DNA of 6,818 nucleotides from Gemmatimonadota bacterium (GCA_013002425.1 JABDJQ010000305.1:1-6818); one strand, 5' to 3'; shown: positions 1 through 6,145, numbered from the stretch's first letter. The notes: generated by a model from the sequence alone, not told the origin. Numbers and translations: made by a program.

Positions 1-116
1 CGAGGGAACTTGCTTGCAATCCGTTCCCAGTCGGCGTTTACCGCACACAACCTAGCAATCATCACCGCCATGGTGAGATAGCCGCCGAGCACGAAGAAAA
101 TAATGACAGTCTTCAT
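1..116 (-). CDS. N-terminus of small membrane-anchored hypothetical protein (cut by window edge)
   Basis: Reading leftward from ATG at 116-114, 38 codons stay open to the window edge. The peptide starts MKTVIIFFVLGG, has one hydrophobic segment at about residues 3-21 (signal anchor or signal peptide), and continues into a polar stretch containing NADWERIASKFP. A clear Shine-Dalgarno AAGGAG lies 12 bases upstream, and GGAAAGGAG is complementary over a longer run. The W-x-x-(I/L)-A-x-x-(F/Y)-P pattern just after one membrane helix resembles a class of small uncharacterised bacterial membrane proteins, but this is a weak likeness. Codon use (TTG, TGT, GTA, AGG) is less GC-biased than in the other genes. 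A competing ATG at 120 is in another frame and stops after 22 codons. No function is assigned. Confidence 0.55.
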   Translation of the reverse strand, partial: MKTVIIFFVLGGYLTMAVMIARLCAVNADWERIASKFP

Positions 117-128
117 ACATCCGCGGAA

Positions 129-137
129 CTCCTTTCC
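129..137 (-). promoter_or_regulatory. Ribosome binding site for the left-edge gene
   Basis: On the minus strand this reads GGAAAGGAG, a strong Shine-Dalgarno match. It ends 12 bases before the ATG at 116, slightly long. The ATG at 120 would be spaced 8 bases but opens only a 22-codon frame. The site supports translation of the short left-edge fragment. Confidence 0.5.
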
Positions 138-303
138 AAATCGAGAGACCTAAACTACCCAACAGGTTACCGAGCAGGAACAATACCAATTCCGGGTTCT
201 CTCTCTATTATTACGGACAGAGATACGTGGAATTGCGTTCGGCCGCGTAGTTAAAGGCTCAACGGAATCGGGGGCGGCGGGATAAGAACATGCGCGACAA
301 GGC

Positions 304-316
304 GAAACGTCGTTTC
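304..316. repeat. Perfect short palindrome GAAACG-T-CGTTTC
   Basis: There are six-base perfect arms around a single T, lying in the gap downstream of the minus-strand block. The symmetry around one central base looks more like a dimeric-protein operator than an RNA hairpin, which would keep only five pairs with a three-base loop. No T-run follows on either strand, so it is not an intrinsic terminator. Its role is unknown and it could be chance. Confidence 0.35.
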
Positions 317-403
317 AAGTGGTAACGGAATACCCAAACTGATTACAAAGTAACCAGCGCGAGTATGGATCGGGCGGCAGGACCCGGGAGGATTCGCCCT
401 GCG

Positions 404-2464
404 TCACGGATTCGTGGAGAGGTCGTGCACCTGTTCCCGGATTTCCGGGGCCCGCGGATGATTCGGCGCCAGCGCAAGAAAACGCCGGAAATGGCGGAGG
501 GCGGCCGCGTCGTTCCCCGTAATCAGGTAGGCATTCGCGAGGTTGCCGTGGATTTCGGCGTCTCCGGCGCCGCGACCGACCATCGATTCGAGGACCGCGA
601 TTCCCCTTGCGTAGTCACCCGTCTGAAAGCAGGCGACCGCGAGGTTCTTTGCAATTGTCGCGTCGTCCGGATTTTGGGCGTACGACTGCTGCAGCATCGC
701 GAGCGCGCGATCGGGTTCCGTACTCGACAGAATCGTGGCATGCAGGGCGCGGTTCTCCGCGAACGCGGGAGCGAACGCGGCCAGTGCTTCCGCGAGACGC
801 AAAGCCTCGTCGCTCCGGCCGCGGTCCAGCAGGTACTGGATCAGGTTACGCGCGAACTGCCCGAACTCCGCATCGGCGCGCGCTTCCGGGGCGAACCGAA
901 TCGGTGGCGCCTCGGCGAACGTGCGCTTCGCCCGCCCGTAGAGCCGGATCGTACTGCCGAGTCCCGATGACGGAAACGTGTGCAGAGGGATCCAGGCCGT
1001 CTCGAGTTCGCGATAAGTCGCGACCTGCCGCGGGAATCGGTCGGGCTCCGCCTCGTAGCGTTCCCGCACCGCGCCCACGGTGACCACGAGTTCGGCGCTT
1101 CTCACGAAAGCCGGATCGTAAAAGCGGTCTGCGCGATTCGGTTCGACCGGAAAGAGCGGCATCGTGAGAACGCGAAACCGGGGCCGGGCGCCTCCCGTTT
1201 CCTCCCAAACGAGAAGCTGGGGTCCGTGCGCTTCGGTCAGAGTGATCCGGCCGGGAGCGATCTTCTGCTCGATCCAGGCAGCCGCCGCCGTGCGGGAATC
1301 GGTTTCGGCGAGAAGCTCGGCGCGTTCTCGTACGGCCGAGACCGGCCAGAGCAGCAGGATAGCGAAGACGGCGAAGCCGGTGAACCGGGGAATCTTCGGA
1401 ACGAATGCGCCGTAGAAGACGCCGATCGCGAGCGCGGCCGCCGGCAGCGCGGGGAGTGCGTAGTGCGCCGGCTGCAGACTGCTGAGAGCGAGCAGCGCGA
1501 ATACGATCGCGATCCCCGGCAGCAGCAACGCCGCTTCCCTCCTTCGGCGCGCGATCAGCCAGACGAATGACGCCACGAGCAGCAGCGAGAGCAGCGGTCC
1601 GTAGCCTGTCGAGAACGCGCGCGCGGCGCCCACGATTCCCGCGCCCTGGCCACCGAGATGCCCCACCCGGACGTGCCGGCTCTCGAACTGAAGTCCTTCC
1701 TGAAATGCCGTGAAATCGAGCAGCGCATACGGCGTTCCCGCGAAGAACGCGGCGAGGGCGACCGCGCCGAGCAGCATCGTGAGAGCGACGCGGCGGCGCG
1801 TCGCCATGCCCGCCACGAACCACGGAGCAGCGAGAACGTTCGGCAGGAAGACCGCGGCGGGGTACTTCGTCGAAGCCGCCAGCCCCACGGCCGCGGCCGC
1901 GAGCACGATCGCAAGGCGCCGCCCGCCCGCGAGAAACCGCGAAACACAATAGAAAGCGACGGCAAGAAAGAAGGCTGTCGGTACGTCGACTTCCAGGAAC
2001 CGCGATTTCTCCACATGCACGGAATGAACCGCGACGATCGATCCCGCGAGAAGGGCGCCGGCGGGCGTCGCGCCGGGAGGCGTCGTGAATCGAAACGCGG
2101 CGAGAAAGACGAGGGGCGCTGCCATGGCTCCGAGAAACGCCGCCAGAATCCGTCCCGGAAGAACGAGACCGGCGCGACTCTCGGTGAACGCCGCGCGGAA
2201 TGCTTCGGCGTCCGCGTAGGGACCCGCGGTTCGTACGAGCCACTGCACCGCGAACTGCATGTAGGAGTAGAGCGTGGGATAGTTGAACCAGTGCGGATTC
2301 CAGTCGAATCCCGCGCCCCCCCAGTTCCAGAAGCCCCATGCGCGTTCGAGCGCGAAGCCTTCTTCGTATACGCCGGGCAGGCCCCAGCCGATGTGCCAGA
2401 GGCGCACCGCGAATGCGAACACGAACAGCGCCGCTGCAAGAGTGAAACGCCTGCGGGTGGTCAT
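404..2464 (-). CDS. GT39/PMT-like membrane glycosyltransferase with C-terminal TPR tail
   Basis: Predicted 686-residue integral membrane GT-C glycosyltransferase, a class that moves a sugar from a polyprenyl-phosphate donor to a lipid, polysaccharide or protein on the outer face of the membrane. The N-terminus has a helix (about 7-25) and then an acidic first loop, GLPGVYEEGFALERA (29-43). Related proteins usually show Asp-Glu where this has E34-E35. It continues with NPHWFNYPTLYSY (56-68) and a second conserved motif, KSRFLEVDVP (153-162). About ten hydrophobic spans follow up to ~378. The soluble part (380-520) is followed by at least two TPR-like helical pairs (about 535-680), for example NLANAYLITGNDAAALRHF. 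The start is the ATG at 2464, which overlaps the aminotransferase stop as ATGA, implying translational coupling. The same frame is open for 88 more codons upstream, but that part is Arg-rich and lies inside the aminotransferase gene. The family is fairly sure; donor and acceptor are unknown. Confidence 0.85.
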   Translation of the reverse strand: MTTRRRFTLAAALFVFAFAVRLWHIGWGLPGVYEEGFALERAWGFWNWGGAGFDWNPHWFNYPTLYSYMQFAVQWLVRTAGPYADAEAFRAAFTESRAGLVLPGRILAAFLGAMAAPLVFLAAFRFTTPPGATPAGALLAGSIVAVHSVHVEKSRFLEVDVPTAFFLAVAFYCVSRFLAGGRRLAIVLAAAAVGLAASTKYPAAVFLPNVLAAPWFVAGMATRRRVALTMLLGAVALAAFFAGTPYALLDFTAFQEGLQFESRHVRVGHLGGQGAGIVGAARAFSTGYGPLLSLLLVASFVWLIARRRREAALLLPGIAIVFALLALSSLQPAHYALPALPAAALAIGVFYGAFVPKIPRFTGFAVFAILLLWPVSAVRERAELLAETDSRTAAAAWIEQKIAPGRITLTEAHGPQLLVWEETGGARPRFRVLTMPLFPVEPNRADRFYDPAFVRSAELVVTVGAVRERYEAEPDRFPRQVATYRELETAWIPLHTFPSSGLGSTIRLYGRAKRTFAEAPPIRFAPEARADAEFGQFARNLIQYLLDRGRSDEALRLAEALAAFAPAFAENRALHATILSSTEPDRALAMLQQSYAQNPDDATIAKNLAVACFQTGDYARGIAVLESMVGRGAGDAEIHGNLANAYLITGNDAAALRHFRRFLALAPNHPRAPEIREQVHDLSTNP

Positions 2465-3600
2465 GACGGCGGACTCGCCGGTGTTTCTCCCGCGACCTGC
2501 TCCGCGATGCTTCGCGCAATCCGCTGCGCGACGCGTTCGTCGACGTCGATTCCGAGGGGCAGGTGAAGGAGCTCGGCTTCGAGAGCGCAGGCCACGGGGA
2601 ACGCCGCTCTTCGTTCGGGGAGACATTTCAGATACGTGGGAATCGACTCCACGCCCCCGGCCCGCAGCGCGGATCGCAACCGGTCGCGGTTCGTGCCGCA
2701 TGCCTGCGCGTCGACTCTGATCGCGCACTCCTGCCCGTTCGCCATGAGCCGATCATCCGACGCCTGAAACTCGATTCCGACCGTTCCGGCGAGTTCTTCG
2801 CGATAGACGGCGATCACCCGGTTGCGTCTGTCGATTTCGTCCCCGAGAAGGGAGAGCGAAGCCAGCGCGAGGCCGGCGGTCCATTCGCTCGCGCGCGCGC
2901 TCGCGCCACGCGGATCGAAAGTACCGTCCGCGCGTTTTCCGTAATCACGCAGGGCGCGCAGTTCCTCCGCGAGCGCCTGATCGTCCGTCGTGACCACGCC
3001 CCCCTCTCCGGCAATCACGAGCTTCGAAGGCGTAAGACTGAACACTTCCGCGCGCCCGAACGAACCGGACGGACGCCCGTCGAGGCTGCTGCCGAACGCG
3101 TGGCAGGAATCGAACCAGACCGGCTTCGCATGTTCTCTACCCCACTCCTCGCCGCCCGGGCACGAAGCGGTTTCACCGAACGACGGCGCGCCCAGAAAAC
3201 CGCTCACGAACTTCATGCTCACTCCCGCGGTCTCGACAGCGCGCGAGAGAGAGGGCGAACGCGCCGTCCAGAAACGGGGATCGACGTCCGCGAAGATCGC
3301 CTCGTGGCCGGAATCGCGAAGGGCCGCGAACACGGGCGGAAACTGAAGCGCCGGCATCACGATCGCGCCCTCGGGCGCATCCGCGCGGAGAAGCAGTGTG
3401 AGCGACGCGGTCGCCGACGAGCAGAGAACGGCATCGCCCACGCCGGCGCGCGCGGCGAACTCGCGTTCGAATCGGGATACGATCGGGCCGCGGTTCCAGA
3501 TCCCCGACTCGAGAATGGAGTCGAACTGAGCGCGCAGCGCATCGGCGCCGGGAAGACGGGGCGCGCGATAGGGAACGGATGGCGGTTTCTCACGGGACAT
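2461..3600 (-). CDS. DegT/DnrJ/EryC1-family PLP-dependent sugar aminotransferase
   Basis: Predicted 379-residue cytosolic enzyme, the normal length for this family, which transfers an amino group (usually from glutamate) to a keto sugar nucleotide to make an amino sugar for surface glycans or natural products. Visible family marks are: the cofactor phosphate-binding region CSSATAS (60-66, in place of the common N-G-T); D164 and H167 in VWFDSCHAFG, the Asp that pairs with the PLP ring; K193 in TPSKLVIAGEGG, the Schiff-base lysine; RDYG (218-221); the helix with DEIDRRNRVIAVYREEL (254-270); and LHLPLGIDVDE near the C-terminus. ATG at 3600 gives the natural family N-terminus; the frame is open further but runs into the gene upstream. 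No Shine-Dalgarno precedes it. It lies 47 bases after the 169-residue protein gene and overlaps the glycosyltransferase by ATGA. The exact sugar is unknown. Confidence 0.9.
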   Translation of the reverse strand: MSREKPPSVPYRAPRLPGADALRAQFDSILESGIWNRGPIVSRFEREFAARAGVGDAVLCSSATASLTLLLRADAPEGAIVMPALQFPPVFAALRDSGHEAIFADVDPRFWTARSPSLSRAVETAGVSMKFVSGFLGAPSFGETASCPGGEEWGREHAKPVWFDSCHAFGSSLDGRPSGSFGRAEVFSLTPSKLVIAGEGGVVTTDDQALAEELRALRDYGKRADGTFDPRGASARASEWTAGLALASLSLLGDEIDRRNRVIAVYREELAGTVGIEFQASDDRLMANGQECAIRVDAQACGTNRDRLRSALRAGGVESIPTYLKCLPERRAAFPVACALEAELLHLPLGIDVDERVAQRIARSIAEQVAGETPASPPS

Positions 3601-3606
3601 GCGGCG

Positions 3607-3615
3607 ATCGTAGCA
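3607..3615 (-). promoter_or_regulatory. Possible extended -10 promoter of the aminotransferase gene (leaderless start)
   Basis: On the minus strand the sequence just before the ATG at 3600 reads TTGTGCTACGATC. TGC plus TACGAT forms an extended -10 element, with TACGAT ending 6 bases from the ATG, so transcription would begin at or next to the start codon. No Shine-Dalgarno is present, in agreement with a leaderless mRNA. No good -35 is seen. The right-edge gene has a nearly identical TGTGCTACNATC just before its start. This would let the aminotransferase and glycosyltransferase be transcribed apart from the ParA module. Inference only. Confidence 0.35.
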
Positions 3616-3647
3616 CAATCGCGAACCCCGGCCGTGCGCGACGCGGG

Positions 3648-4157
3648 TCAGCGCGCGGCCCGATATTCCCGCCCCAGCCGGTCGAAGAAAAGCTGCTCTT
3701 CGGGTGAGAGTCCCTCCGCTCGTGCGGGCGACTCCGGTGTCCTGTCTTCCACGTCGAACCATCGCTCCCGTCTGCGCACGTGCAGGTTCGCGCGGTCGCC
3801 ACCGAGAAGCACGACCTGAATCGTGCCGGCGCCGAGCCCGAGAAACGGTTCGCGCGGAAACGTGCGGAGCGAAAGGAGATGCACGGCAGGTTCGATGCTG
3901 CCGCGAAGGCTGCGCTCGCCATGAAACAGCGCGGCCGGATCGAGGGCGCCGCGAAGAAGCGCGATCACGCGGCCGAGTTCGAGAAAGAGCCGGGCCCGGT
4001 TTCCCGTCACTTCGGCGACGAGATGAATCCGATCCCGTTCGTCCGCGCAGACATGAACGCGATCGGAAAGCGCCGGGAGCAGACGCAGAGTCCGGCCAGG
4101 AATCACACGGTCCGGGAACAGGACATCGAACGGAATGTCCGGCGCAGGTTCAGACAT
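3648..4157 (-). CDS. Hypothetical 169-residue soluble protein, third cistron of the ParA-CBM48 unit
   Basis: The family is not recognised. The protein is soluble-looking, with no signal peptide or clear membrane helix. It begins MSEPAPDIPFDVLFPDRVIPG, with alternating charged and hydrophobic residues typical of beta strands (about 21-60, HVCADERDRIHLVAEV). A more hydrophobic middle follows (LGRVIALLRGALDPAALF, 61-78), then GLGAGTIQVVLLGGDRANLHV (107-127) and a charged C-terminal tail with a likely helix, SPEEQLFFDRLGREYRAAR. ATG at 4157 is chosen because it overlaps the upstream stop by 8 bases (ATGTCTGA). A second in-frame ATG at 4166 is three codons earlier and equally lacks a strong Shine-Dalgarno. 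Overlap with its neighbour implies coupled translation, so it probably works with the 216-residue protein and the ParA fusion. Existence is well supported by overlap and GC-rich codon use; function is unknown. Confidence 0.7.
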   Translation of the reverse strand: MSEPAPDIPFDVLFPDRVIPGRTLRLLPALSDRVHVCADERDRIHLVAEVTGNRARLFLELGRVIALLRGALDPAALFHGERSLRGSIEPAVHLLSLRTFPREPFLGLGAGTIQVVLLGGDRANLHVRRRERWFDVEDRTPESPARAEGLSPEEQLFFDRLGREYRAAR

Positions 4158-4800
4158 GGCACGCATCCAGCAGCGCGGCAACGCGCGTTCTGCGGTCGTT
4201 CGAATTCTTTCGCTCGGCGACGCGCCCCGCGAGCGAAACGATCCTCGCGGCCAGTGCGTCTTCATCCGTCCATACCGTCACTTTGTAGCCCAGATAGCGG
4301 CGCACCGCGCCCTCGAGATCGCGGGCCAGCTTCCGCAGCCACCGTTTGTCCGGGGACGAAGCCAGCAGCGTCGGAAGACGGAGTTCGCCGGCGCGCGCGA
4401 GTTGCTTCAGATCGCGGTAGGCGGCTTCGACTGACGAAGGGTCCGCGTCGAATGACCAGACCGTGGCATCACCGGTCATGCCCGGTCGGCGCGTTTCGGC
4501 AAGCACCATCGCGCATGACGGATGACCGAGCACACGCTCGACCGCGGGCGCGAGCCCCCCGGTCCAGACGGTTCCGTCGTCGAGCGTGAAGCGGTCGCCC
4601 TCTACCGGGGTTGCCCGAAGAAACAGGCCGCCCGCCTCGAGAGAGCGCGACCTGATTCGGTTCGCAAGGCGGGCGGTTTCTGTTTCGTCGCGCAGAAGCA
4701 CGAGGGCGGGGCACCGCGCCGGCGCACGGGAGGCGCCGGAAAAATAGACGGACGCGAGGTGCTCCCTGTGCGTCTCGCGAAGGGTCCGTGATCCACTCAC
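4150..4800 (-). CDS. Hypothetical 216-residue soluble protein translationally coupled to ParA-CBM48
   Basis: The family is not recognised. The start is GTG at 4800, which overlaps the parA stop in GTGA; no ATG lies further inside until residue 108, and upstream codons in this frame lie inside parA. The protein looks cytosolic: no signal peptide and no membrane helix. Segments visible are CPALVLLRDETETARLANRI (30-49), a strand followed by a helix; FTLDDGTVWTGGLAPAVERVLGHPSCAMVLAE in outline at 71-102; VWSFDAD (114-120); and a basic helical region DKRWLRKLARDLEGAVRRYL (151-170), followed by a strand GYKVTVW and a C-terminal helix. The alternation of strands and helices suggests an alpha/beta fold, and the Lys/Arg-rich segment could bind nucleic acid or an anionic polymer. 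By position it is the first candidate for a ParB- or adaptor-like partner of the ATPase, although it shows no ParB motif. It overlaps the following gene by 8 bases. Confidence 0.75.
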   Translation of the reverse strand: MSGSRTLRETHREHLASVYFSGASRAPARCPALVLLRDETETARLANRIRSRSLEAGGLFLRATPVEGDRFTLDDGTVWTGGLAPAVERVLGHPSCAMVLAETRRPGMTGDATVWSFDADPSSVEAAYRDLKQLARAGELRLPTLLASSPDKRWLRKLARDLEGAVRRYLGYKVTVWTDEDALAARIVSLAGRVAERKNSNDRRTRVAALLDACHV

Positions 4801-5894
4801 TCGACGACACGCGCTCCGGCCACTTCGACGACCGAGTTCCGATAGCCGGCCGCGGACTCTTCGCACGGCGCTGACGGATCTTCGACCCAGTTGCCGTCGA
4901 CGATGAACCGATAGCGATGCCGGCCGGGTGTGACCGCTACCGTCAGGTGCCAGATCCCGGAACGAGCGTCGTAGCTCATTCTGCCGTCGGCCGCGTTCCA
5001 GTCGTTGAACTCGCCGACGACGGCCACGGACGACTCCGCCGGCGCCTCCAGTTCGAATTCGATCGTGTTCCCGACCACGAGCGGCCCGCCGGAGGGCATG
5101 GCGACGGGCGCTTCGAACGCGGCCGGCCGATCGTCGGCCGCCGCCGCTTCGACCACCTCTGTTGCAAGCGCGAGATAGTCCTGGTGAAGTTTGGAGTGGC
5201 GCGCCACACGGCCGATCGGGAGGCCGCGGGACGCCGCGACTTTGGCTACGACAGACTGATGAATGACCGTTTCGAGGAGATGGTCGCCGAACCTTCCGCG
5301 CAGTTCGTCGAAGAACTGACGGCCGTACTTCGTGCGCGGATTATGCATCGTGGCAAGGGCGTGAACCGGCAGCTTCCTGCCCGCGTTCGACTCGACGAGG
5401 TCTACGGTATCGAGGAGACGTTCGAGTCCGTGCATCGAGAACGACGACGAGTCGATCGGCACCAGGACCGCGTCGGCCGCTACGAGCGCGTTGATCGTCA
5501 GGAACCCGACGCTCGGCGGGCAGTCGAACAGTATCCAGTCGTACTGCTCGCGGATTTCAGAAAGCGCCTCATGAAGGCGCGTCTCTCTCCCCTCCTCGCC
5601 GGCAAGTTCCTGTTCGACGGTCGAAAGCAGTACGTTGGCGGGGATGACGTCGACGCCTTCGAGCGCCGGCAGCCTGATGGCGGACAGTGGTTTCGCCGGA
5701 TGCATGATCGCGTCGCGCACGGTCAGCGCGAGAAGTTCCGTATCGATCCCGAGGCCGAGTGACGCGTGGCCCTGCGGGTCGAGGTCGACGAGCAGCACCC
5801 GTCCTTCGAGCTCGGACAATGAAGCAGCCAGATTGACTGCGGTGGTGGACTTTCCACATCCCCCTTTTTGATTCGCTATGGCGATGATCTTCAT
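4797..5894 (-). CDS. ParA/Soj-type ATPase fused to a C-terminal CBM48 glycogen-binding domain
   Basis: Predicted 365-residue cytosolic protein with two domains. Residues 1-250 are a complete ParA: deviant Walker A KGGCGKST (K10 signature lysine, K15), VDLDPQGHAS (36-45) as Walker A', and ILFDCPPS as Walker B with D124. TMHNPRTKYG (182-191) and the C-terminal LPIGRVARHSKLHQDYLALA follow the Soj pattern. After an Ala/Pro-rich linker (~251-271), residues 272-358 match the AMPK-beta type carbohydrate-binding module: VVGEFNDWN, GRHRYRFIVDGNWVEDPSAP and NSVVEV. The AMPK sugar contacts are kept at W299, W336 and N353, with R329 at the lysine position. ParA dimers bind DNA and ATP to move cargo; CBM48 binds alpha-glucans. 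ATG at 5894 has GGGAGG seven bases upstream and starts the usual ParA N-terminus. A longer open frame to a TTG at 6086 runs through a terminator hairpin and is rejected. No ParB gene adjoins it. Both domain calls are firm; the joint role is inference. Confidence 0.92.
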   Translation of the reverse strand: MKIIAIANQKGGCGKSTTAVNLAASLSELEGRVLLVDLDPQGHASLGLGIDTELLALTVRDAIMHPAKPLSAIRLPALEGVDVIPANVLLSTVEQELAGEEGRETRLHEALSEIREQYDWILFDCPPSVGFLTINALVAADAVLVPIDSSSFSMHGLERLLDTVDLVESNAGRKLPVHALATMHNPRTKYGRQFFDELRGRFGDHLLETVIHQSVVAKVAASRGLPIGRVARHSKLHQDYLALATEVVEAAAADDRPAAFEAPVAMPSGGPLVVGNTIEFELEAPAESSVAVVGEFNDWNAADGRMSYDARSGIWHLTVAVTPGRHRYRFIVDGNWVEDPSAPCEESAAGYRNSVVEVAGARVVE

Positions 5895-5901
5895 CGATCT
5901 T

Positions 5902-5907
5902 CCTCCC
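5902..5907 (-). promoter_or_regulatory. Ribosome binding site of parA-CBM48
   Basis: Minus strand GGGAGG, followed by AA, seven bases before ATG 5894. It is the best Shine-Dalgarno in the block and fixes the start at 5894 rather than at any upstream in-frame codon. It lies 24 bases downstream of the T-run of the leader hairpin, far enough not to be masked by that hairpin directly. Confidence 0.8.
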
Positions 5908-5930
5908 GGTACGCTACCCTCCCATTCCCA

Positions 5931-5960
5931 TAAAAAAGCCCTCGGCGAATACGCGGAGGG
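5931..5960 (-). terminator. Intrinsic-terminator-like hairpin in the parA leader (possible attenuator)
   Basis: On the minus strand CCCTC-C-GCG, loop TATT, CGC-C-GAGGG, then C and six T. The stem has five plus three pairs with one C-C mismatch, directly followed by the T-run, as in a Rho-independent terminator. It points leftward, into parA, and sits between the predicted promoter (6086-6115) and the parA ribosome binding site (5902-5907). No recognised gene ends upstream of it, so it is more likely to act as an attenuator or to stop stray transcription than to end a normal operon. Confidence 0.6.
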
Positions 5961-5965
5961 ACGGG

Positions 5966-5990
5966 GTATTTGAAATACGGCGATTGCCGT
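5966..5990. repeat. Two adjoining inverted repeats next to the leader terminator
   Basis: 5966-5978 is a perfect palindrome GTATTT-G-AAATAC. 5977-5990 is a hairpin ACGGC-GATT-GCCGT. In the minus-strand transcript they come just before the terminator hairpin. The AATAC arm of the palindrome can also pair with GTATT in the terminator stem-loop (minus strand, 5948-5952 side), which would break the terminator. Mutually exclusive pairings of this sort are what an attenuator needs. Alternatively the one-base-centred palindrome is a protein operator. Confidence 0.4.
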
Positions 5991-6085
5991 TCCGTGATGA
6001 TCTTGCGGGAGGATATGTCGGAAGCTGTGCCATGGTGCTCCGGTGCCTGCGCATGCCTTTACACGGGGGGTGCTCCTTCGGCGCA

Positions 6086-6115
6086 AAACTAGGGAAACCC
6101 CCTACAGGGTGTCAA
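6086..6115 (-). promoter_or_regulatory. Predicted sigma-70-type promoter of the ParA-CBM48 block
   Basis: A perfect -35 TTGACA at 6115-6110 is followed, after an 18-base spacer, by TAGTTT at 6091-6086 as the -10 (first, second and last bases match the consensus). Transcription would start near 6079, giving a leader of about 185 bases before parA. The spacer holds a CCCT-AC-AGGG palindrome (plus strand 6100-6109) that could be an operator. The -35 is very convincing, the -10 only fair. Confidence 0.5.
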
Positions 6116-6136
6116 GGGAATTCGCCGGATCGTCTG

Positions 6137-6145
6137 TGCTACCAT
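6137..6145 (+). promoter_or_regulatory. Possible extended -10 promoter of the right-edge gene
   Basis: TGC followed by TACCAT, within TGTGCTACCATC, ends 8 bases before GTG 6154. This would place the transcription start at or beside the start codon (leaderless mRNA). No Shine-Dalgarno is present upstream and no good -35 is seen. The block TGTGCTACNATC is the same as that before the aminotransferase ATG, which raises confidence in both. Confidence 0.4.

Larger units (their letters stand above)
117..403. other. AT-richer intergenic region between the glycosyltransferase gene and the left-edge gene
   Basis: There is no convincing gene on either strand. The stretch is clearly less GC-rich than the coding region to its right and should hold the promoter of the left-edge minus-strand gene. 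Minus-strand AT-rich hexamers such as TAATAA (around 210-217) and TAGTTT (around 151-156) could be -10 elements, but neither has a good -35 at 16-18 bases, so none is called. Downstream of the glycosyltransferase stop there is no hairpin followed by a T-run. Hairpins at 377-402 (GCAGG/CCTGC, 16-base loop) and 341-355 (GATTAC/GTAACC, AAA loop) are weak. End of transcription by Rho, or read-through, remains possible. Confidence 0.6.

Noticed and set aside
290..325. 11-codon plus-strand frame MRDKAKRRFKW
   Set aside because: Too short and without a Shine-Dalgarno; it covers the palindrome at 304-316 by chance.
341..355. Terminator for the minus-strand block
   Set aside because: Six-pair stem with a GU pair and no T-run, too weak to call.
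846..2519. 557-codon open frame on the minus strand in another frame of the glycosyltransferase gene
   Set aside because: Arg/Ser/Gly-rich low-information peptide; the overlapping frame has the membrane helices and family motifs.
1658..2566. 302-codon plus-strand open frame
   Set aside because: Antisense to the membrane part of the glycosyltransferase, extremely rich in Arg and Glu, with no start signal.
2563..3819. 418-codon open frame on the plus strand, antisense to the aminotransferase
   Set aside because: The peptide is Arg/Gly/Glu-rich without domains, and the opposite strand encodes an enzyme with an intact active site. Long antisense frames are expected at this GC content.
4797..5894. 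Plasmid or chromosome parAB partition locus
   Set aside because: No ParB-like gene, no parS-like repeat array and no replication gene in the window; the glucan-binding domain and sugar genes point elsewhere.
6060..6077. Minimal start-stop GTG-TAA 8 bases after AAGGAG in the parA leader (minus strand)
   Set aside because: Curious as a possible ribosome-stalling element, but such six-base coincidences are common and nothing else supports it.
5895..6079. Known riboswitch in the parA leader
   Set aside because: No conserved core of cobalamin, TPP, SAM, glycine or c-di-GMP riboswitches was recognised by eye; a covariance-model search would be needed to exclude one.
5895..6086. 64-residue N-terminal extension of ParA from TTG 6086
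   Set aside because: ParA proteins start at the position of MKIIAIANQKGG, a strong ribosome site precedes ATG 5894, and the extension would run through the terminator hairpin.
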